Assembly: GCA_024426085.1 (NCBI GenBank)
Contig: CP087975.1
Location: forward strand, 124,001-188,000
Length of the DNA: 64,000 nt
Direction of reading: 5' to 3'
Source of the DNA: Rhizobium sp. RCAM05350
GTDB taxonomy: Bacteria > Pseudomonadota > Alphaproteobacteria > Rhizobiales > Rhizobiaceae
Part shown: piece after piece, positions 47,710-58,152 of the stretch
How positions within the stretch are numbered: position 1 is the stretch's first letter
How the letters are laid out: every line of letters begins with the position of its first letter
Position numbers and translations under genes: made by a program
The notes under the pieces: model-generated
What the model saw: only the letters and a program-made list of their open reading frames with translations
Databases searched by the model: none
Told to the model about the DNA's origin: nothing

Positions 47710-48241
47710 ATATGGTACAGCGACACACCTTGTACAATGCAATCATCGGCGCGACCAGCAATTCCGATCTTTTCGATCGAATGTAGCGAAGGAAGGAGTG
47801 CCTTACGCTTCCGGAACTCGGCGACAATTGCCGCTGCGGCCAGAGGATGCAGCTTGGACCGCTACCCCGAGGGCTGAGCGCCGATCGTCCTTGTCGGCGA
47901 CATGCAGACGGAGATATTCCGTCAGGAACCGACTGTGGGTAAACGGGTTTGCGTTCGCCGGGCGTAGACGGCGTATAGTTGCGCCTCAATGCCAAGCTGA
48001 TCCGCCACGTAGTCGACGATCGCAGCAGACGGTTGCTCATCTTGCCCCAAGAGCCTTCCCATCTGACGATGACACAGAGTTGAATGGCGCGCCCCAGTTT
48101 ATTGCAGGGCCGACGGCGTATCTCACATTCGAGGCGATCAGCGGGATCGAGCGTGTAGTGCCGGATGAGATCATTCTCGTCCGTCGCCAACCTCACAAGC
48201 ATGTTTGCCTCCGTTGGATTCATCAGCTTTCTTCTACCCAC
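47710..48241 (-). mobile_element. Tn3-family transposase N-terminal remnant
   Basis: GTG 48241 gives GRRKLMNPTEANMLVRLATD, then LIRHYTLDPADRLECEIRRR and NKLGRAIQLCVIVRWEG, the conserved N-terminus of Tn3-type TnpA (DUF4158 region). After a frame break near 48055 the sense continues as IVDYVADQLGIEAQLYAVYA and RRTQTRLP. It decays before 47710. Only about 170 of roughly 950 residues remain and no terminal repeat was recognised. Confidence 0.65.
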
Positions 48242-48383
48242 TCGCGCTCTCGCCGTTGTCCACGCCCAAAGGGACAAATGCCCTCAGTCAGACAAATGGT
48301 CGGAGATCAATAGAATGGTTGTAACCAGCCGAGGGCGTTCTTCGGCAGGCCTGTGAGGAAAGGACACGCTTTGTTCGACGCTA

Positions 48384-48620
48384 ACGTACCTGGGGGAACT
48401 GCTCTTGTTCTGACCCCGAATCGGTACGCAATGCACCAGCTCTGAGCGCAGCCAAAGCCGCTCGCGACCGTGCTGAAAAGGCGCATGAGTTGTTTGAGCA
48501 GGCTCTAGAGGTCCAACGTCAGACGAAAAGAGCAGTCGACTACAGGCAGACCGGCTTGGAACATCTCGACGTGTGTGAACGCCAATTGCTGAGGGCGTCG
48601 GATTTGCTCGAACAATAATA
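48384..48620 (+). pseudogene. Possible coiled-coil protein remnant
   Basis: An open frame without a start codon encodes ALSAAKAARDRAEKAHELFE then QALEVQRQTKRAVDYRQTGL and ends with two consecutive stops. Charged heptad-like helix throughout. Perhaps the C-terminal end of a lost gene; 48621-48934 has nothing recognisable. Confidence 0.3.
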
Positions 48621-48934
48621 AGGCGTCGACGGCATCAGTAGGAGGCGGTGCAACTGGCTTCGGAGGGCATCATTGCCGGGATCAAGCGGGCGCATGGCGG
48701 CGCTTTTCATGCCCCATCTGCCCATCTGAGCCCGTTAATTCACCATCTCACTAGTGGCTTATCGATCGTTGCATTCTCTGAATCGAACAGCGAAAACCAC
48801 GTCGAGCAAAAGTCGGTCCGGTCAGACCGCACGGCTGCCGGCGACAATCTTTCTGCGCCTCGGATGTCGTTCGACAATTCCGTCCTCCCTCCCTCCTCCC
48901 CGCTTGCTGGCACGGTTCGGTCTGCTCATCTCGA

Positions 48935-49989
48935 TTGACTTACCTCGTTATGATAGGGTGTGGACTTACCCACTTTGATCAGGGTCAACCCTTGCCCAAC
49001 CTTATAAATCGCTCAATAGCCATCGCGTTCGCTCCTCTGTTTCTCACGGCGCCCGCTTTGGCGATCGAGCTTGGACTGCCGGCGCAATGCGAGCTCGGCA
49101 AAACATGCTTTGTGCAGCAATATCCTGACATGGCAGCAGGCGATGCGGTGGCCGATCCGTTATGCGGCACCCTGACCTACGACGGCCATTCGGGGACGGA
49201 TCTACGCATCCTTTCGATGAAGGATATGGAAGCTGGATATGCAGTCGTCGCGGTTGGCGACGGCAAGGTCCTTCGGGTTCACGACCAAGAGCAAGATTAT
49301 CTGATTGAAACCGAAAGCGACCTGGCGAGCGTTGCAGGGAATGGAATGCGGCAACGGTTTGGTCATGCAGCTTCAGGACGGCTATGAAGTCCAGTATTGC
49401 CACCTTCGAAAGGGCAGTCTGGCTGTCAAACCGGGAGACGTTGTCCGGGCGGGGTGACCGGCTCGGCCAGGTCGGCGCCTCCGGCCTTGCTCAGTTTCCC
49501 CACGTCCACATCACAGTCTCCCAGCACGGGGACACTCTTGACCCACTGACGGGTCGAAAACTCTCGGAGGACTGCACATCGACATTTCGTCCAGAGGAAT
49601 CGCTGTTTGCTCCGGAGATTGTCGCAAAACTCGAGCCGACAAAGCCCGATATTCTTGCTTTCGGGGTGGCTGGAGGGCCGGTCGCTTACGCCGCACTCGT
49701 CCATGAAGGGCCACCGCCGGTCGTCTCGACCAACGACAGCGTGTTTGTCACGTGGGCGTGGCTTGCAAATCTCAAGAAAGGCACTGCGATTAGGTTCATC
49801 CTAAGGGATGCGAAAGGTGAGACGCTTGTCGACCACACAAGCGAACCGCTCGACCGGAACAAGGCCTCATACTCTGCCTTCGCCGGTAGAAAGCGAACCC
49901 TGTCTCGGGGGCAATACCAGGTTGAAGTTTCCGTGACGCTGGACGGTACGCTCCTCAGAAAGGCAGTTTCAGAGGTCGCCGTTCGGTAA
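48935..49989 (+). pseudogene. M23-family (lysostaphin-type) metallopeptidase, frameshifted
   Basis: Signal-like N-terminus (SIAIAFAPLFLTAPALA), then QCELGKTCFVQQYPDMAAGD and TYDGHSGTDLRILSMKDMEA, where H-x3-D belongs to the zinc site. The rest is in other frames: CGNGLVMQLQDGYEVQYCHL, LGQVGASGLAQFPHVHITVS with HxH. At least two frame breaks (near 49335 and 49450). Closely resembles rhizobial periplasmic M23 proteins. The far C-terminus (PVAYAALVHEGPPPVVSTND) is an extra domain of unknown role. Start uncertain. Confidence 0.72.
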
Positions 49990-50407
49990 AGTCCTATTAT
50001 TCGTCAAAACAGAAAATCCGCCGCTACCATATTGGCGAGGGTCACGTTCTTGACCGTGATCGTATCGCCGTTCAGACCATCAATGAATACGTTCGCTCCC
50101 CGACTGCGTCATATGACTGGCGGTCAGATCCGCATAACCGGTGATCGAAGTCAGGCCGGTCAAATCGATAATGTCATGATCGGTGCCCACAGCGTCGAAG
50201 TCGGCGACGCCACCAGCGAGCACATCTGCTCCGTATCCGCCCGTCAGGATATCATTGCCCTCAGCACCTTCCACGTTATCGTGGTCGGTACCAGCCAAAA
50301 CGAGATCTGCTCCCGCTCCACCGGTTAGCGTGTCGGCGTCTTGCGTTCCAAGTATCATTGTATCGTCAGGACTGGCCTGCCCCCATCAGGGTGATCCTGG
50401 TTTAATG

Positions 50408-51341
50408 TTAGTGCATTCTGGGTCTGGCCGCTACCGCCGGGGTTGATGCCGGTCCGTTCTGACGCGGCCACACGGTGGCTTCGGGTGCTGGTGGCTTGTA
50501 GTTCAGTGATGAGTGCGGACGCACGGTGTTGTAGTGCTGCCGCCAACTCTCGATGATGATCTTTGCCTCCTTGAGCGTGTAGAAAATTTCTCCGTTGAGC
50601 AGTTCGTCCCTGAGCTTCGAGTTGAAGCTTTCGCAATAACCGTTCTCCCACGGGCTGCCCGGCATGATGTAGGCCGTCTTGGCACCGACCAGCGCAATCC
50701 ATTCCCTCAAAGCCTTGGCAATGAATTCGGGACCGTTGTCAGAACGAATATGTGCCGGGACGCCGCGCAGGATGAAGAGGTCGGAGAGCACATCGATGAC
50801 GTCGACAGCCTTCAGCTTTCTCTCGACCCTGATAGCGATGCATTCCCGTGTGAACTCGTCGATCACATCAGCGCAAACGCAAAGCGTTTGTCGCGAACAT
50901 GCGTAGCTTTCTGCCGTTGTGGGTCCGGTCTTCGACAAAATCGTAGGACCAGACATGATTGGGGTACTCCGGCCAAAGCCGGATACATGAGCTTTCGTTC
51001 AGCCAGAGCCGACCGCGCTTGGGTTGCTTGTAGGGTACCTTCAGCCCCTCCCGTCGCCATATCCGCTCGACCCGTTTGACGTTCACGATCCAGCCCGCCT
51101 GGTGCAGCATCGCCGTGATGCGACGATAGCCATAGCGGCCATACTGGAGAGCGAGTGCCGTGATGTCGGCGGTCAATGCCGCCTCGTCAGCCGGTGTCTT
51201 TGCGATTTTGCGCTGCGTAGAACGATGCTGGCCGAGAACCCGGCATGCCCGTCGTTCGGACACGCCCAGCTCCTCGTGACATGGTCCACACAGGCACGGC
51301 GGCGGGCGGGGCTTAGAAGTTTCCCCTGGCAGCCTCCGCAA
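50408..51341 (-). pseudogene. IS3-family transposase OrfB, interrupted
   Basis: Integrase-core transposase: SERRACRVLGQHRSTQRK, RYGYRRITAMLHQAGWIVNV; first catalytic Asp in WSYDFVEDRTHNGRKLRM; then a frame change at about 50870-50895 with a short aberrant stretch; second Asp in IRSDNGPEFIAKALREW and Glu in PWENGYCESFNSKLRDELLN in the other frame. C-terminus HSSLNYKPPAPEA typical. Confidence 0.8.
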
Positions 51342-51621
51342 GGATCATCTTGTCCAAGGTCAGATCGGAAACTGCCCGGCGGAGGCGAGCGTTCTCGGTC
51401 TCCAATTCCTTCAGGCGCTTCACCTGATCGCCCTTCAGGCCACCGTATTCTGCCCGCCAGCGGTAATATGTAACTTTCGTTACGCCTATCGACCGGATCG
51501 CCTCCGCCATCGATTTGCCCTGCGCATTCAGCACGTCAACCTGACGAAGCTTCGTGACGATCTCTTCTGCCTTGTGTCTTTTCGCTGCCATTTCAATGTC
51601 CTTCTTCGGCTCATAAGCCAT
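51313..51621 (-). CDS. IS3-family transposase OrfA
   Basis: 102 residues, intact. N-terminal helix-turn-helix (EEIVTKLRQVDVLNAQGKSM, GVTKVTYYRWRAEYGG) and a leucine-zipper-like helix (VKRLKELETENARLRRAVSD). Its 3' end overlaps OrfB, from which a fusion is normally made by -1 frameshifting. Confidence 0.85.
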   Translation of the reverse strand: MAYEPKKDIEMAAKRHKAEEIVTKLRQVDVLNAQGKSMAEAIRSIGVTKVTYYRWRAEYGGLKGDQVKRLKELETENARLRRAVSDLTLDKMILAEAARGNF

Positions 51622-52448
51622 ACTTCAAAAAGGATCACTTTTCAGGCGGCAGACCAGGACCGGCCGTAACTGACGTGCTCCCAGTCAGGAAAACTATCTT
51701 TTCTGCTTCGTACGTTTCGATCTGAAGGAACAGGTCCGCATATTTTTCGCTCGGGGCTTCCAATTCCGCCCAAACTGTTGCGCTCATTCCTTTAAAGATC
51801 GAGAGCTTGGCCCCGATTGCCATGGATTCAAGCCAGCCCGCTTCCGTAAAAGCCGAGATCACGGCATCGGCGTCAATGCTCAGCCAGGCACCAAAGTCCG
51901 TGACAACGCCTGCTGTGACAGCATCGGCGCCTTCACCGTTCATGCGATAATGCTGTAAAACAGGTCTTCTCCAGCGTTCGAGTAAAAGCCGTTCCCGATA
52001 GCAGAACCTTCAAGCGCTGCTTTTTCCAGGTTGCCAATTGTTACTTCCGCGCCAACGCCAAACTGCGCGGCGAGGACCTGAGCATTGACACCGTCACCTT
52101 GAGCCCAGGACCAGTCGCGCTTGTCGAGCACGAAGCCCGTACGCATATCTTGGGTCCAATCGAAAAAGTTGGTACAGTTTGACGCTGAAGCGTCAGCCGT
52201 GCAGGCAGTCGCACCGTAGACGCTCGCAAAGACAAGATCGTGATATTGAGAAATTCTGGCACCATTTATATCGGTGAAATCGACGATGTCGTTGGTGACG
52301 GGGTCACGTATCGCCCTTGCTAAATAATCTGCTGTGACGAGACCTTTTTGTATCTCGGGAATATTGGCCACGTAGTCCAACCCAGTTTTCGTCAGTCACC
52401 CGAGATCAAACTCTTCGAAGATAATATCATGCCGCAGCCGCGTTTCGG

Positions 52449-53225
52449 CTAGAACTTCACCGCCAGTCGGGTGAAGATGCCGTGCTGGGTGGCGTCATAG
52501 CGGGATCCGTCTTCCTTGTAGTCGGTATAGAGCGCCTTGTAGCCGAAAGACGAAGCGATCGTGTCCGTCCAGTTGTAGCCGACCGTCGCGGTTCCCTGCA
52601 GCGTGATGTCCGAGGCGACGCCGAAGCCGCCGACATCGGCCATGACGTCGACGAACCATTTGTCGTTGATGTCATAATGCATGGTAAGGCCGACGATCGG
52701 ATCGACCCAGCTTTGCGAACCGCTGCGACTGACCGCCGGGAAGAACACGGGATCGATGTCGAGTTCCACCTTGTTGTGCTGGTAGCGAAGGCCGCCCGTC
52801 GCGTAGAGCTGCATGTTCTCAACGTTGACCGGGAGCTCGTAGCCGACAAGCGCTGTCGCGACGATCTGCGTCTGCTCGAAGTCAACGGTTCCGCCGAATG
52901 GGCCGACATCGGCGTCGGTCGAAATCTTGGCCCACATGACATCCGTATAGAGAAGCCAGCTATCACCGACCGCTTGAAACGATCCGGCGAACACACCGTC
53001 GAGCTCCTCGAGCACGTCCAGCGGCGAGACGTCGACCGACGCGGCGGGAAGGCCGCGGACGCCGATGTCGCCATTCAACCCCGCCAGCCAGCCGTCGAGC
53101 GTGACCTGATACTTCCAGCCGCTCTCGACGACAACCGGTCGAGGTTCCGACATGTCGGCTGCGACCGCAGGTGTAGCTGCGAGAGCCAGTGCCAACCCGC
53201 AATAAGCGTTTTTCATTTCAATCAT
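52449..53225 (-). CDS. Outer-membrane beta-barrel protein
   Basis: 258 residues from ATG 53225 (53216 also possible). Signal peptide NAYCGLALALAATPAVAA. The mature part alternates short aromatic strands and turns (YQVTLDGWLAGLNGDIGVRG, SWLLYTDVMWAKISTDADVG, QLYATGGLRYQHNKVELDID, IVGLTMHYDINDKWFVDVMA) and ends in a terminal Phe (FTRLAVKF), the usual barrel signal. Intact. A copy of the palindromic motif lies upstream at 53310. Confidence 0.8.
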   Translation of the reverse strand: MIEMKNAYCGLALALAATPAVAADMSEPRPVVVESGWKYQVTLDGWLAGLNGDIGVRGLPAASVDVSPLDVLEELDGVFAGSFQAVGDSWLLYTDVMWAKISTDADVGPFGGTVDFEQTQIVATALVGYELPVNVENMQLYATGGLRYQHNKVELDIDPVFFPAVSRSGSQSWVDPIVGLTMHYDINDKWFVDVMADVGGFGVASDITLQGTATVGYNWTDTIASSFGYKALYTDYKEDGSRYDATQHGIFTRLAVKF

Positions 53226-53309
53226 GCCAGCAGTCCCCGATCTGACGTGCTCCGGCAATTGCCAGAATTGATTCCCGGCGCAGAATAGCCGATCCTGGCG
53301 GAAATGCCC

Positions 53310-53330
53310 GTATGTTACCGTATCATCTAC
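53310..53330. promoter_or_regulatory. GTATGTTAC palindromic motif, site A
   Basis: GTATGTTACCGTA, two extra bases, then ATCTAC: a looser version of the motif at 53764, 55210 and 59959. Located between the outer-membrane protein start and the DUF2147 stop. Confidence 0.45.
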
Positions 53331-53339
53331 GTCTGCGGA

Positions 53340-53679
53340 CTACTGGCGCGACCACTTCTGCGACTCGCAGACGACCTTCATCACGCAGCCCTTGAGGGTG
53401 ACCGTGTCGCCGGAAACGCTGATGGTTCCATTGTAGGTCTTCTTCGCGTCGGGATCTGTGATCTTGCCAGAATAGCTGCCGCCGCCTCCTTCAGAACGCG
53501 CCGATCTTCTCGCCTGCATGCTTGCCGCTCTTCAGCGTGATGCAGTAGCCGCCGCCGCACGGCTCGATCGCGGCGGTGTCGCCGAGCGTCGTCTTCCAGT
53601 TTCCGAGGATCGGGTCGGCTGCGCTTGCCAGTCCGGTCGACATCAGAAGCGCTATGGCGGAGATCAGGATGGGTTTCAC
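53340..53679 (-). pseudogene. DUF2147-like periplasmic protein, frameshifted
   Basis: GTG 53679 begins a signal peptide (KPILISAIALLMSTGLASA) followed by DPILGNWKTTLGDTAAIEPC and YCITLKSGKHAGEKIG, the start of a DUF2147 domain. After one indel near 53500 the rest appears as GGSYSGKITDPDAKKTYNGT and GDTVTLKGCVMKVVCESQKW. About 112 residues. Function of the family is unsettled. The upstream gap holds motif site B. Confidence 0.72.
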
Positions 53680-53763
53680 GGCAACGTCCTCGCATGGCTG
53701 GCCCACCAACGGACCGATGTCCGAATGGACCACACATCTGCCGCCGACCGCAAGAAACTCGCC

Positions 53764-53782
53764 GTATGTTACTGTAACCTAC
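53764..53782. promoter_or_regulatory. GTATGTTAC palindromic motif, site B
   Basis: GTATGTTACTGTAACCTAC in the divergent region between DUF2147 (minus, start 53679) and the small gene at 53871 (plus). It shares 13 exact bases with sites C and D. Confidence 0.6.
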
Positions 53783-53870
53783 ATGGTGCAGGCCGGATTC
53801 TGTGTCATGTTCATGACGACTGCGCGGATGTCCGGGAACCCCTCACTTCGCCTGTCCGGGAGGCGATGGA

Positions 53871-54138
53871 ATGGAATACGACACGGAGTTCGCCAAGCGC
53901 AGGTTTCCCGAGCTGGCTCTGGAGATCGACGCGCTTGCCTCCCGCAATGAAAGCTTCCGGGAACTGTGCAACGACTTTTCCATCGCGGACCATCTCGTGC
54001 GGGACTGGGAGTCGTCTACGGCTCCGGGCAGGAGACGAACGTTACGCCGAGGCGCTCGAACTCATGGATGGCCTCGGCAAGGAAATCCACATCATGCTGG
54101 ATCTTGCCAAGGTCGTGCCATTCCCTGTCGCCCGTTGA
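53871..54138 (+). pseudogene. Small helical protein, frameshifted
   Basis: About 88 residues: MEYDTEFAKRRFPELALEID, ASRNESFRELCNDFSIADHL, then, after an indel near 54035, ERYAEALELMDGLGKEIHIM. Entirely helical and charged; no signal peptide. No family recognised. Confidence 0.5.
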
Positions 54139-54192
54139 ACGCGCGATCTCCGCATCACCGCGGCACTGCAGCGGCTACAGAAAAGGAATAAC

Positions 54193-55213
54193 ATGCCTCG
54201 ACTGATGGCGATCATCCTCATCTTCGCGGTCGCCCTGATCGTGGCGGCTTTGACAGCCTGGTGTTCCCTGGCCCTCTGGTATCGCCTGCCCCTGCCTGAT
54301 GCCGGACGGGCAATTGCCGCTGGCGTCTTCCTCGTCTTCGGGCTCTTCACCTGTAGCGGCGCTTGCCAGCCGGTTGCGCATGAGAGCCATCCTTTCGTTC
54401 GCGGTCGTCTTCGCCCTGGTCCTCTTCTGGTGGAGCTCGATCAAGCCGGAAGCGAACGCTGCGTGGGCACCAGATGTCGCCCGGCAGGTCACTGGTAGTA
54501 TCGCTGGAAATTCGCTGACCTTGACTGATGTCCGGGACTTCGGGTGGCGAAGCAATTCCGACTTCACGGAGCGCTGGACGACACGAACCTACGATGTGAG
54601 CAAGGTGAAGACTGTCGATCTGTTCATGTCATACTGGGCGGGTCCGAAGATCGCCCATGTCATCTTCAGCTTCGGCTTCGAAGGCGGCGAGCAACTGGCC
54701 TGGTCGATCGAGGTACGCCACAAGGTCGGTGGCGCGTTTTCTCCCCTTGCCGATCTCTTCAAGAACGACCCACTGGTGGTCCTTGCCGCAGACGAACGCG
54801 ACGTTGTCGGCGTGCGCTCCAACGTGCGTGGCGAGGACGTCCAGATCTCATCGGCTGAGAGCCAGTCCGGAGCAGGCACGCAAGCTGCTGCTCGAATACG
54901 TCGCCGAGGCCAACGCCCTCGCCCAGACTCCGCAGTTCTACAACTCGATCACGACCAACTGCACGACGACCGTCGCCAAGCTGATGCGTGTCGCCGGAGA
55001 CAAGGTGCCGTTCGACTGGCGGCTGATCGTCAACGGTTATCTTCCCGATTACGCCTACGACCGGGGAGCCATCGACACGTCGATGCCGCTTGCCCGGTTG
55101 CGAGAGATTTCCAAAATCGACGCGCGGGCGCGAGAGCGGACGGATTGTCGCCCGACTTCTCGAAAGCAATCCGTCTCGGCGTGCCCTCCCCGGCCGCCGT
55201 CGCTACGCCGTAA
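54193..55213 (+). pseudogene. DUF4105 membrane protein, several frameshifts
   Basis: N-terminal helices MAIILIFAVALIVAALTAW, DAGRAIAAGVFLVFGLFT and AILSFAVVFALVLFWWSS, then the periplasmic domain with DVRDFGWRSNSDFTERWTTR, VDLFMSYWAGPKIAHVIFSF and LAWSIEVRHKVGGAFSPLAD, typical of DUF4105. The later part (EQARKLLLEYVAEANALAQT, FYNSITTNCTTTVAKLMRVA with the conserved NC pair) is in another frame. Breaks near 54355, 54865 and 55140. The related Lnb domain acts in lipoprotein acylation; role here unknown. Confidence 0.7.
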
Positions 55214-55228
55214 CCTACAGTAACATAC
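55210..55228. promoter_or_regulatory. GTATGTTAC palindromic motif, site C
   Basis: GTAACCTACAGTAACATAC; the reverse strand reads GTATGTTACTGTAGGTTAC. It overlaps the end of the DUF4105 gene and lies 91 bases before the next start. Confidence 0.6.
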
Positions 55229-55319
55229 TGAGGAAATCGCGACGATTGAGGCATGGTGCGCCTTGTCAAGAATTCGCCAGGTGAAGTTTTCCCCTACGCC
55301 CTCAACCAGGACGGAACTC

Positions 55320-55703
55320 ATGAAGCTCAATAAGCTCAATAAGCACTTTCAGAAACTCGCGACGGCCACGGCCCTCCTGATGATGGTGGCCGCACCAATG
55401 CTCGCTCCGACCCCGGCAGAAGCCCGCCGTGCGGTGGCTGGCTGCGGAGCGAGAGGATGTGCAGCCGTCGGCAGCCGCGGAGCTGTCGCAGTCCGTCGCC
55501 CGCCCGTCATGCGGGGCGTCGTCGTCGTGAACCCTCGCCGCTATTGGCCCGCTGGCGGTGCGATTGCGGCGGGAGCTGCCATCGGCTTCATCGCAGGCGC
55601 GGCGGCGGCCTCGGTCGCCGGCACGCCACCGCAGTCCGGCATGTGCTGGTATTATACCGACAGCACCAAGAAGACGGGTTTCTGGGATGTCTGTCCGCGA
55701 TAA
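55320..55703 (+). CDS. Small secreted Gly/Ala/Arg-rich protein
   Basis: 127 residues, intact. Signal peptide TATALLMMVAAPMLAPTPAE; then CGARGCAAVGSRGAVAVRR, a glycine/alanine helix AAGAAIGFIAGAAAASVAG, and the C-terminal motif MCWYYTDSTKKTGFWDVCP with paired cysteines. I have seen this ending in short rhizobial hypothetical proteins. ATG 55320 chosen for the signal peptide. Confidence 0.6.
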   Translation: MKLNKLNKHFQKLATATALLMMVAAPMLAPTPAEARRAVAGCGARGCAAVGSRGAVAVRRPPVMRGVVVVNPRRYWPAGGAIAAGAAIGFIAGAAAASVAGTPPQSGMCWYYTDSTKKTGFWDVCPR

Positions 55704-55912
55704 CGTGCTATGAAATCGGCATTGAGGACAATGGCTCGTGTCGTCTTGGCTAGGAGCACCACGGAAGTTTTGTCTGATTGAGAAGGTCCTCGCCTCCTGT
55801 GGCGACGGAACATGTCACGCGAACTGCACAAGTGTCTGTCGCATTGACAAGCTACTGTCTGCCTTCGGGGCGTGTGACCGCGCATCGATGTCGGAATGCT
55901 TAGGGGGATGGT

Positions 55913-57209
55913 TTGCGCTTGTTTAACTCGTTGACTGCTGGTCGTATCCGGCGACTTCTTCCATGCCTTGCGCTGGTCGTGCTCGCTGGTTGCGGCGGAC
56001 ACCCGAAAGACGTGCTGACCCCCGTTGCGGACACCGTGCCGGAGACCAGCCGCGTCGACATGCTGGTCGCGACCACACGCGCCCGATCAACTGTTCCCGG
56101 CGAGATGTTTACGGGCGAGCGCGCCCGGACGCCGTCCTTCGCGGAGATGAGAGTTTCACTGCCCAAGGTCCGCAAGGAGGGCGACGTCGCCTGGCCAAAG
56201 AAACTGCCTTCAAATCCGGAAACCGACTTCGCTACGCTGAAGGCCGACGAACTCAGTCTCGATGGCGCGAAAGGCTGGCTGAACGCCTCGGTTAGAAGGA
56301 ACCCCGACCACAGCGTCCTGGTCTTTATCCACGGCTTCAACAACCGCTTTGAAGACAGCGTCTACCGCTTCGCCCAGATCGTCCACGATTCCAATGTCCG
56401 CAGCACGCCGATCCTTGTGACCTGGCCATCGCGCGGCAGCCTGCTGGCCTACGGCTATGACCGCGAAAGCACCAACTACACCCGCAACGCGCTTGAAACA
56501 CTGTTCCAATATCTGGCGAAAGACGGAGAGGTGAAGGAAGTCAACGTGCTGGCCCACTCGATGGGCAACTGGCTGGCGCTGGAAGCGCTCCGGCAGATGG
56601 CGATCCGCAACGACGGTCTTCCGGCGAAGTTCAAGAACGTCATGCTGGCCGCTCCCGACGTCGATGTCGATGTCTTCCGTTCGCAGATCGAGGACATGGG
56701 CGAGCCGCACCCTCAGTTCACGCTGTTCGTCTCGCGTGACGACAAGGCGCTCGCTTTCTCGCGCCGGGTCTGGGGCAACATTCCGCGCCTGGGCTCGATC
56801 GATCCGGAAACCGCTCCGTACAAGGCCGAACTTGCCGACTACAAGATTTCGGTGATCGACCTGACGAAGATCAAGGTCAGCGACGATCTCAACCACAGCA
56901 AGTTCCTGGGAATCGCCAGAAGTCGTCCAGCTCATCGGCGCGCGGCTATCCGAAGGGCAGACGCTGACGGACAGCCGGGTCGGCCTTGGCGACACGATCC
57001 TTGCGGGGACGACGAATGTGGCGGCGGCGGCCGGCAGCGCAGCCGGACTGGTTCTTACGGCTCCGGTCGCCGTACTCGACGCGGATACGCGCAGCAACTA
57101 CGCCAATCATGTCGGCGGCCTGACAGGACAAGTCAGCGGAAGGCAGAAAATCGCGGTCAAGAACTGCGCGACGATGCCGACCGACCCGGCGTGCCGGAAG
57201 CAGCGATAG
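55913..57209 (+). pseudogene. DUF900-type alpha/beta-hydrolase lipoprotein, frameshifted
   Basis: Lipoprotein signal LLPCLALVVLAGCGG with lipobox cysteine. Hydrolase core: VLVFIHGFNNRFEDSVYRFA (oxyanion region), VTWPSRGSLLAYGYDRESTN, and the nucleophile elbow NVLAHSMGNWLALEALRQ. After a break near 56925 the C-terminus continues QLIGARLSEGQTLTDSRVGL and a Gly/Ala hydrophobic stretch, ending at 57209. The TTG at 55913 behind TAGGGGGA is the likely start. Probably a membrane-anchored esterase. Confidence 0.75.
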
Positions 57210-57222
57210 AAGGTAGGATAGC

Positions 57223-57983
57223 TTGAGTTCGATCTTCATTGGCACACTTGTCTTCCTGTGTCTGTTCGGCGCGTCGGTGATTGGCATCCTCGTCCGTAAT
57301 CGACTGCCAGCCCATCATCTGGATTCGGAATCCAAGGACGTGATCCGCCTATCGACGGCGGTCGTCGGCACGTTGTCTGCTCTTGCCCTCGGCCTGCTGA
57401 TCGCCTCGGCAAACACCGTCTACAACAACGCCGAAGCCGAACTGCGGACCTCCGTTGCCCGCTTGCTGTTGCTTGACAGGGTGATGGCGCATTATGGTCC
57501 GGAGACGGCCGAGGCGCGCAATCGGCTCCATCGCCTGGTCGAGAACAGACTGGTTCAGGGATGGGGGACAGAAGCCGAGCGGGCGGATGTCAAACCGTAT
57601 GACGAGAACCAAGGGATCGAACCTGTACAGAGCGAACTTCGTGACCTTGTTCCTGTGACCCAGTCCCAGCGTCTGCTTCAGTCTCGCGCGTCGAGGTCAG
57701 CGGCCTTCTGGCCGAAGCCCACTGGATGCTCGTCGAAAACAGTTCGGAAGGGTTGCCGACCGCGTTTCTCGTCATCCTCGTCTTCTGGCTCGCGTGGCTG
57801 TTCCTGACCTTCGGGCTCCAGGCTCCGGCCAATCCGACCGTGATCGGCGTCATGATGGTGTGTTCGCTGTCAGTCGCAGCAGCGATCTTCCTCGTCATCG
57901 ACATGGCGCATCCGTATCTCGGCGTCATCCATGTCTCGGACGGACCGCTACGGGCAACGCTTGAACACATTGCCTCTCGATAG
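57223..57983 (+). pseudogene. DUF4239-type (bestrophin-like) membrane protein, frameshifted
   Basis: Helix IFIGTLVFLCLFGASVIGIL, then STAVVGTLSALALGLLIASA and a polar region; after a break near 57690 two further helices FLVILVFWLAWLFLTFGL and IGVMMVCSLSVAAAIFLVI, ending MAHPYLGVIHVSDGPLRATL. This four-helix layout with the VxxSDGPLR end is typical of DUF4239. Start is TTG 57223, 14 bases after the hydrolase. Confidence 0.65.
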
Positions 57984-58152
57984 TTGCCCTCGTTCACGCG
58001 CAAGTTCTGCCCCGGCAACAACCACACTTCCCGGCTGTGAAAAGCATCGTTCAAGTGTGGACGAAATGCTCTTCGGAAGGTAGGTTGCATCCGGGGATTT
58101 CAATACAAGCGGCAACTGTCACGCGTATCTTGTGACGGGTGAGGAGAATGCA

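Larger units (their letters stand above)
50373..51656 (-). mobile_element. IS3-family insertion sequence (IS407-like) with 4-base target duplication
   Basis: 1284 bases. Ends TGGCCTGCCCCC and, reversed, TGGTCTGCCGCC, and inner GTGATCCT shared by both ends. Flanked by GGAC on both sides (50369-50372 and 51657-51660), the 4-base duplication expected for the IS407 group. Two overlapping transposase frames on the minus strand. Confidence 0.85.
50004..52380 (-). pseudogene. RTX-type protein RTX5 interrupted by an IS3-family element
   Basis: The 5' part lies at 51657-52380: an acidic non-RTX domain (FTDINGARISQYHDLVFASV, FVLDKRDWSWAQGDGVNAQV, then in an overlapping frame TDFGAWLSIDADAVISAFTE and IVFLTGSTSVTAGP). 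The 3' part lies at 50004-50372: ILGTQDADTLTGGAGADLVL, DNVEGAEGNDILTGGYGADV and, after one indel near 50095, IDGLNGDTITVKNVTLANMV. Removing the IS and one GGAC copy restores a continuous frame across the junction (TAGPDDTMILGTQ). A stop/start overlap at about 51940 may be a further indel. Product likely secreted and calcium-binding. Confidence 0.7.
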
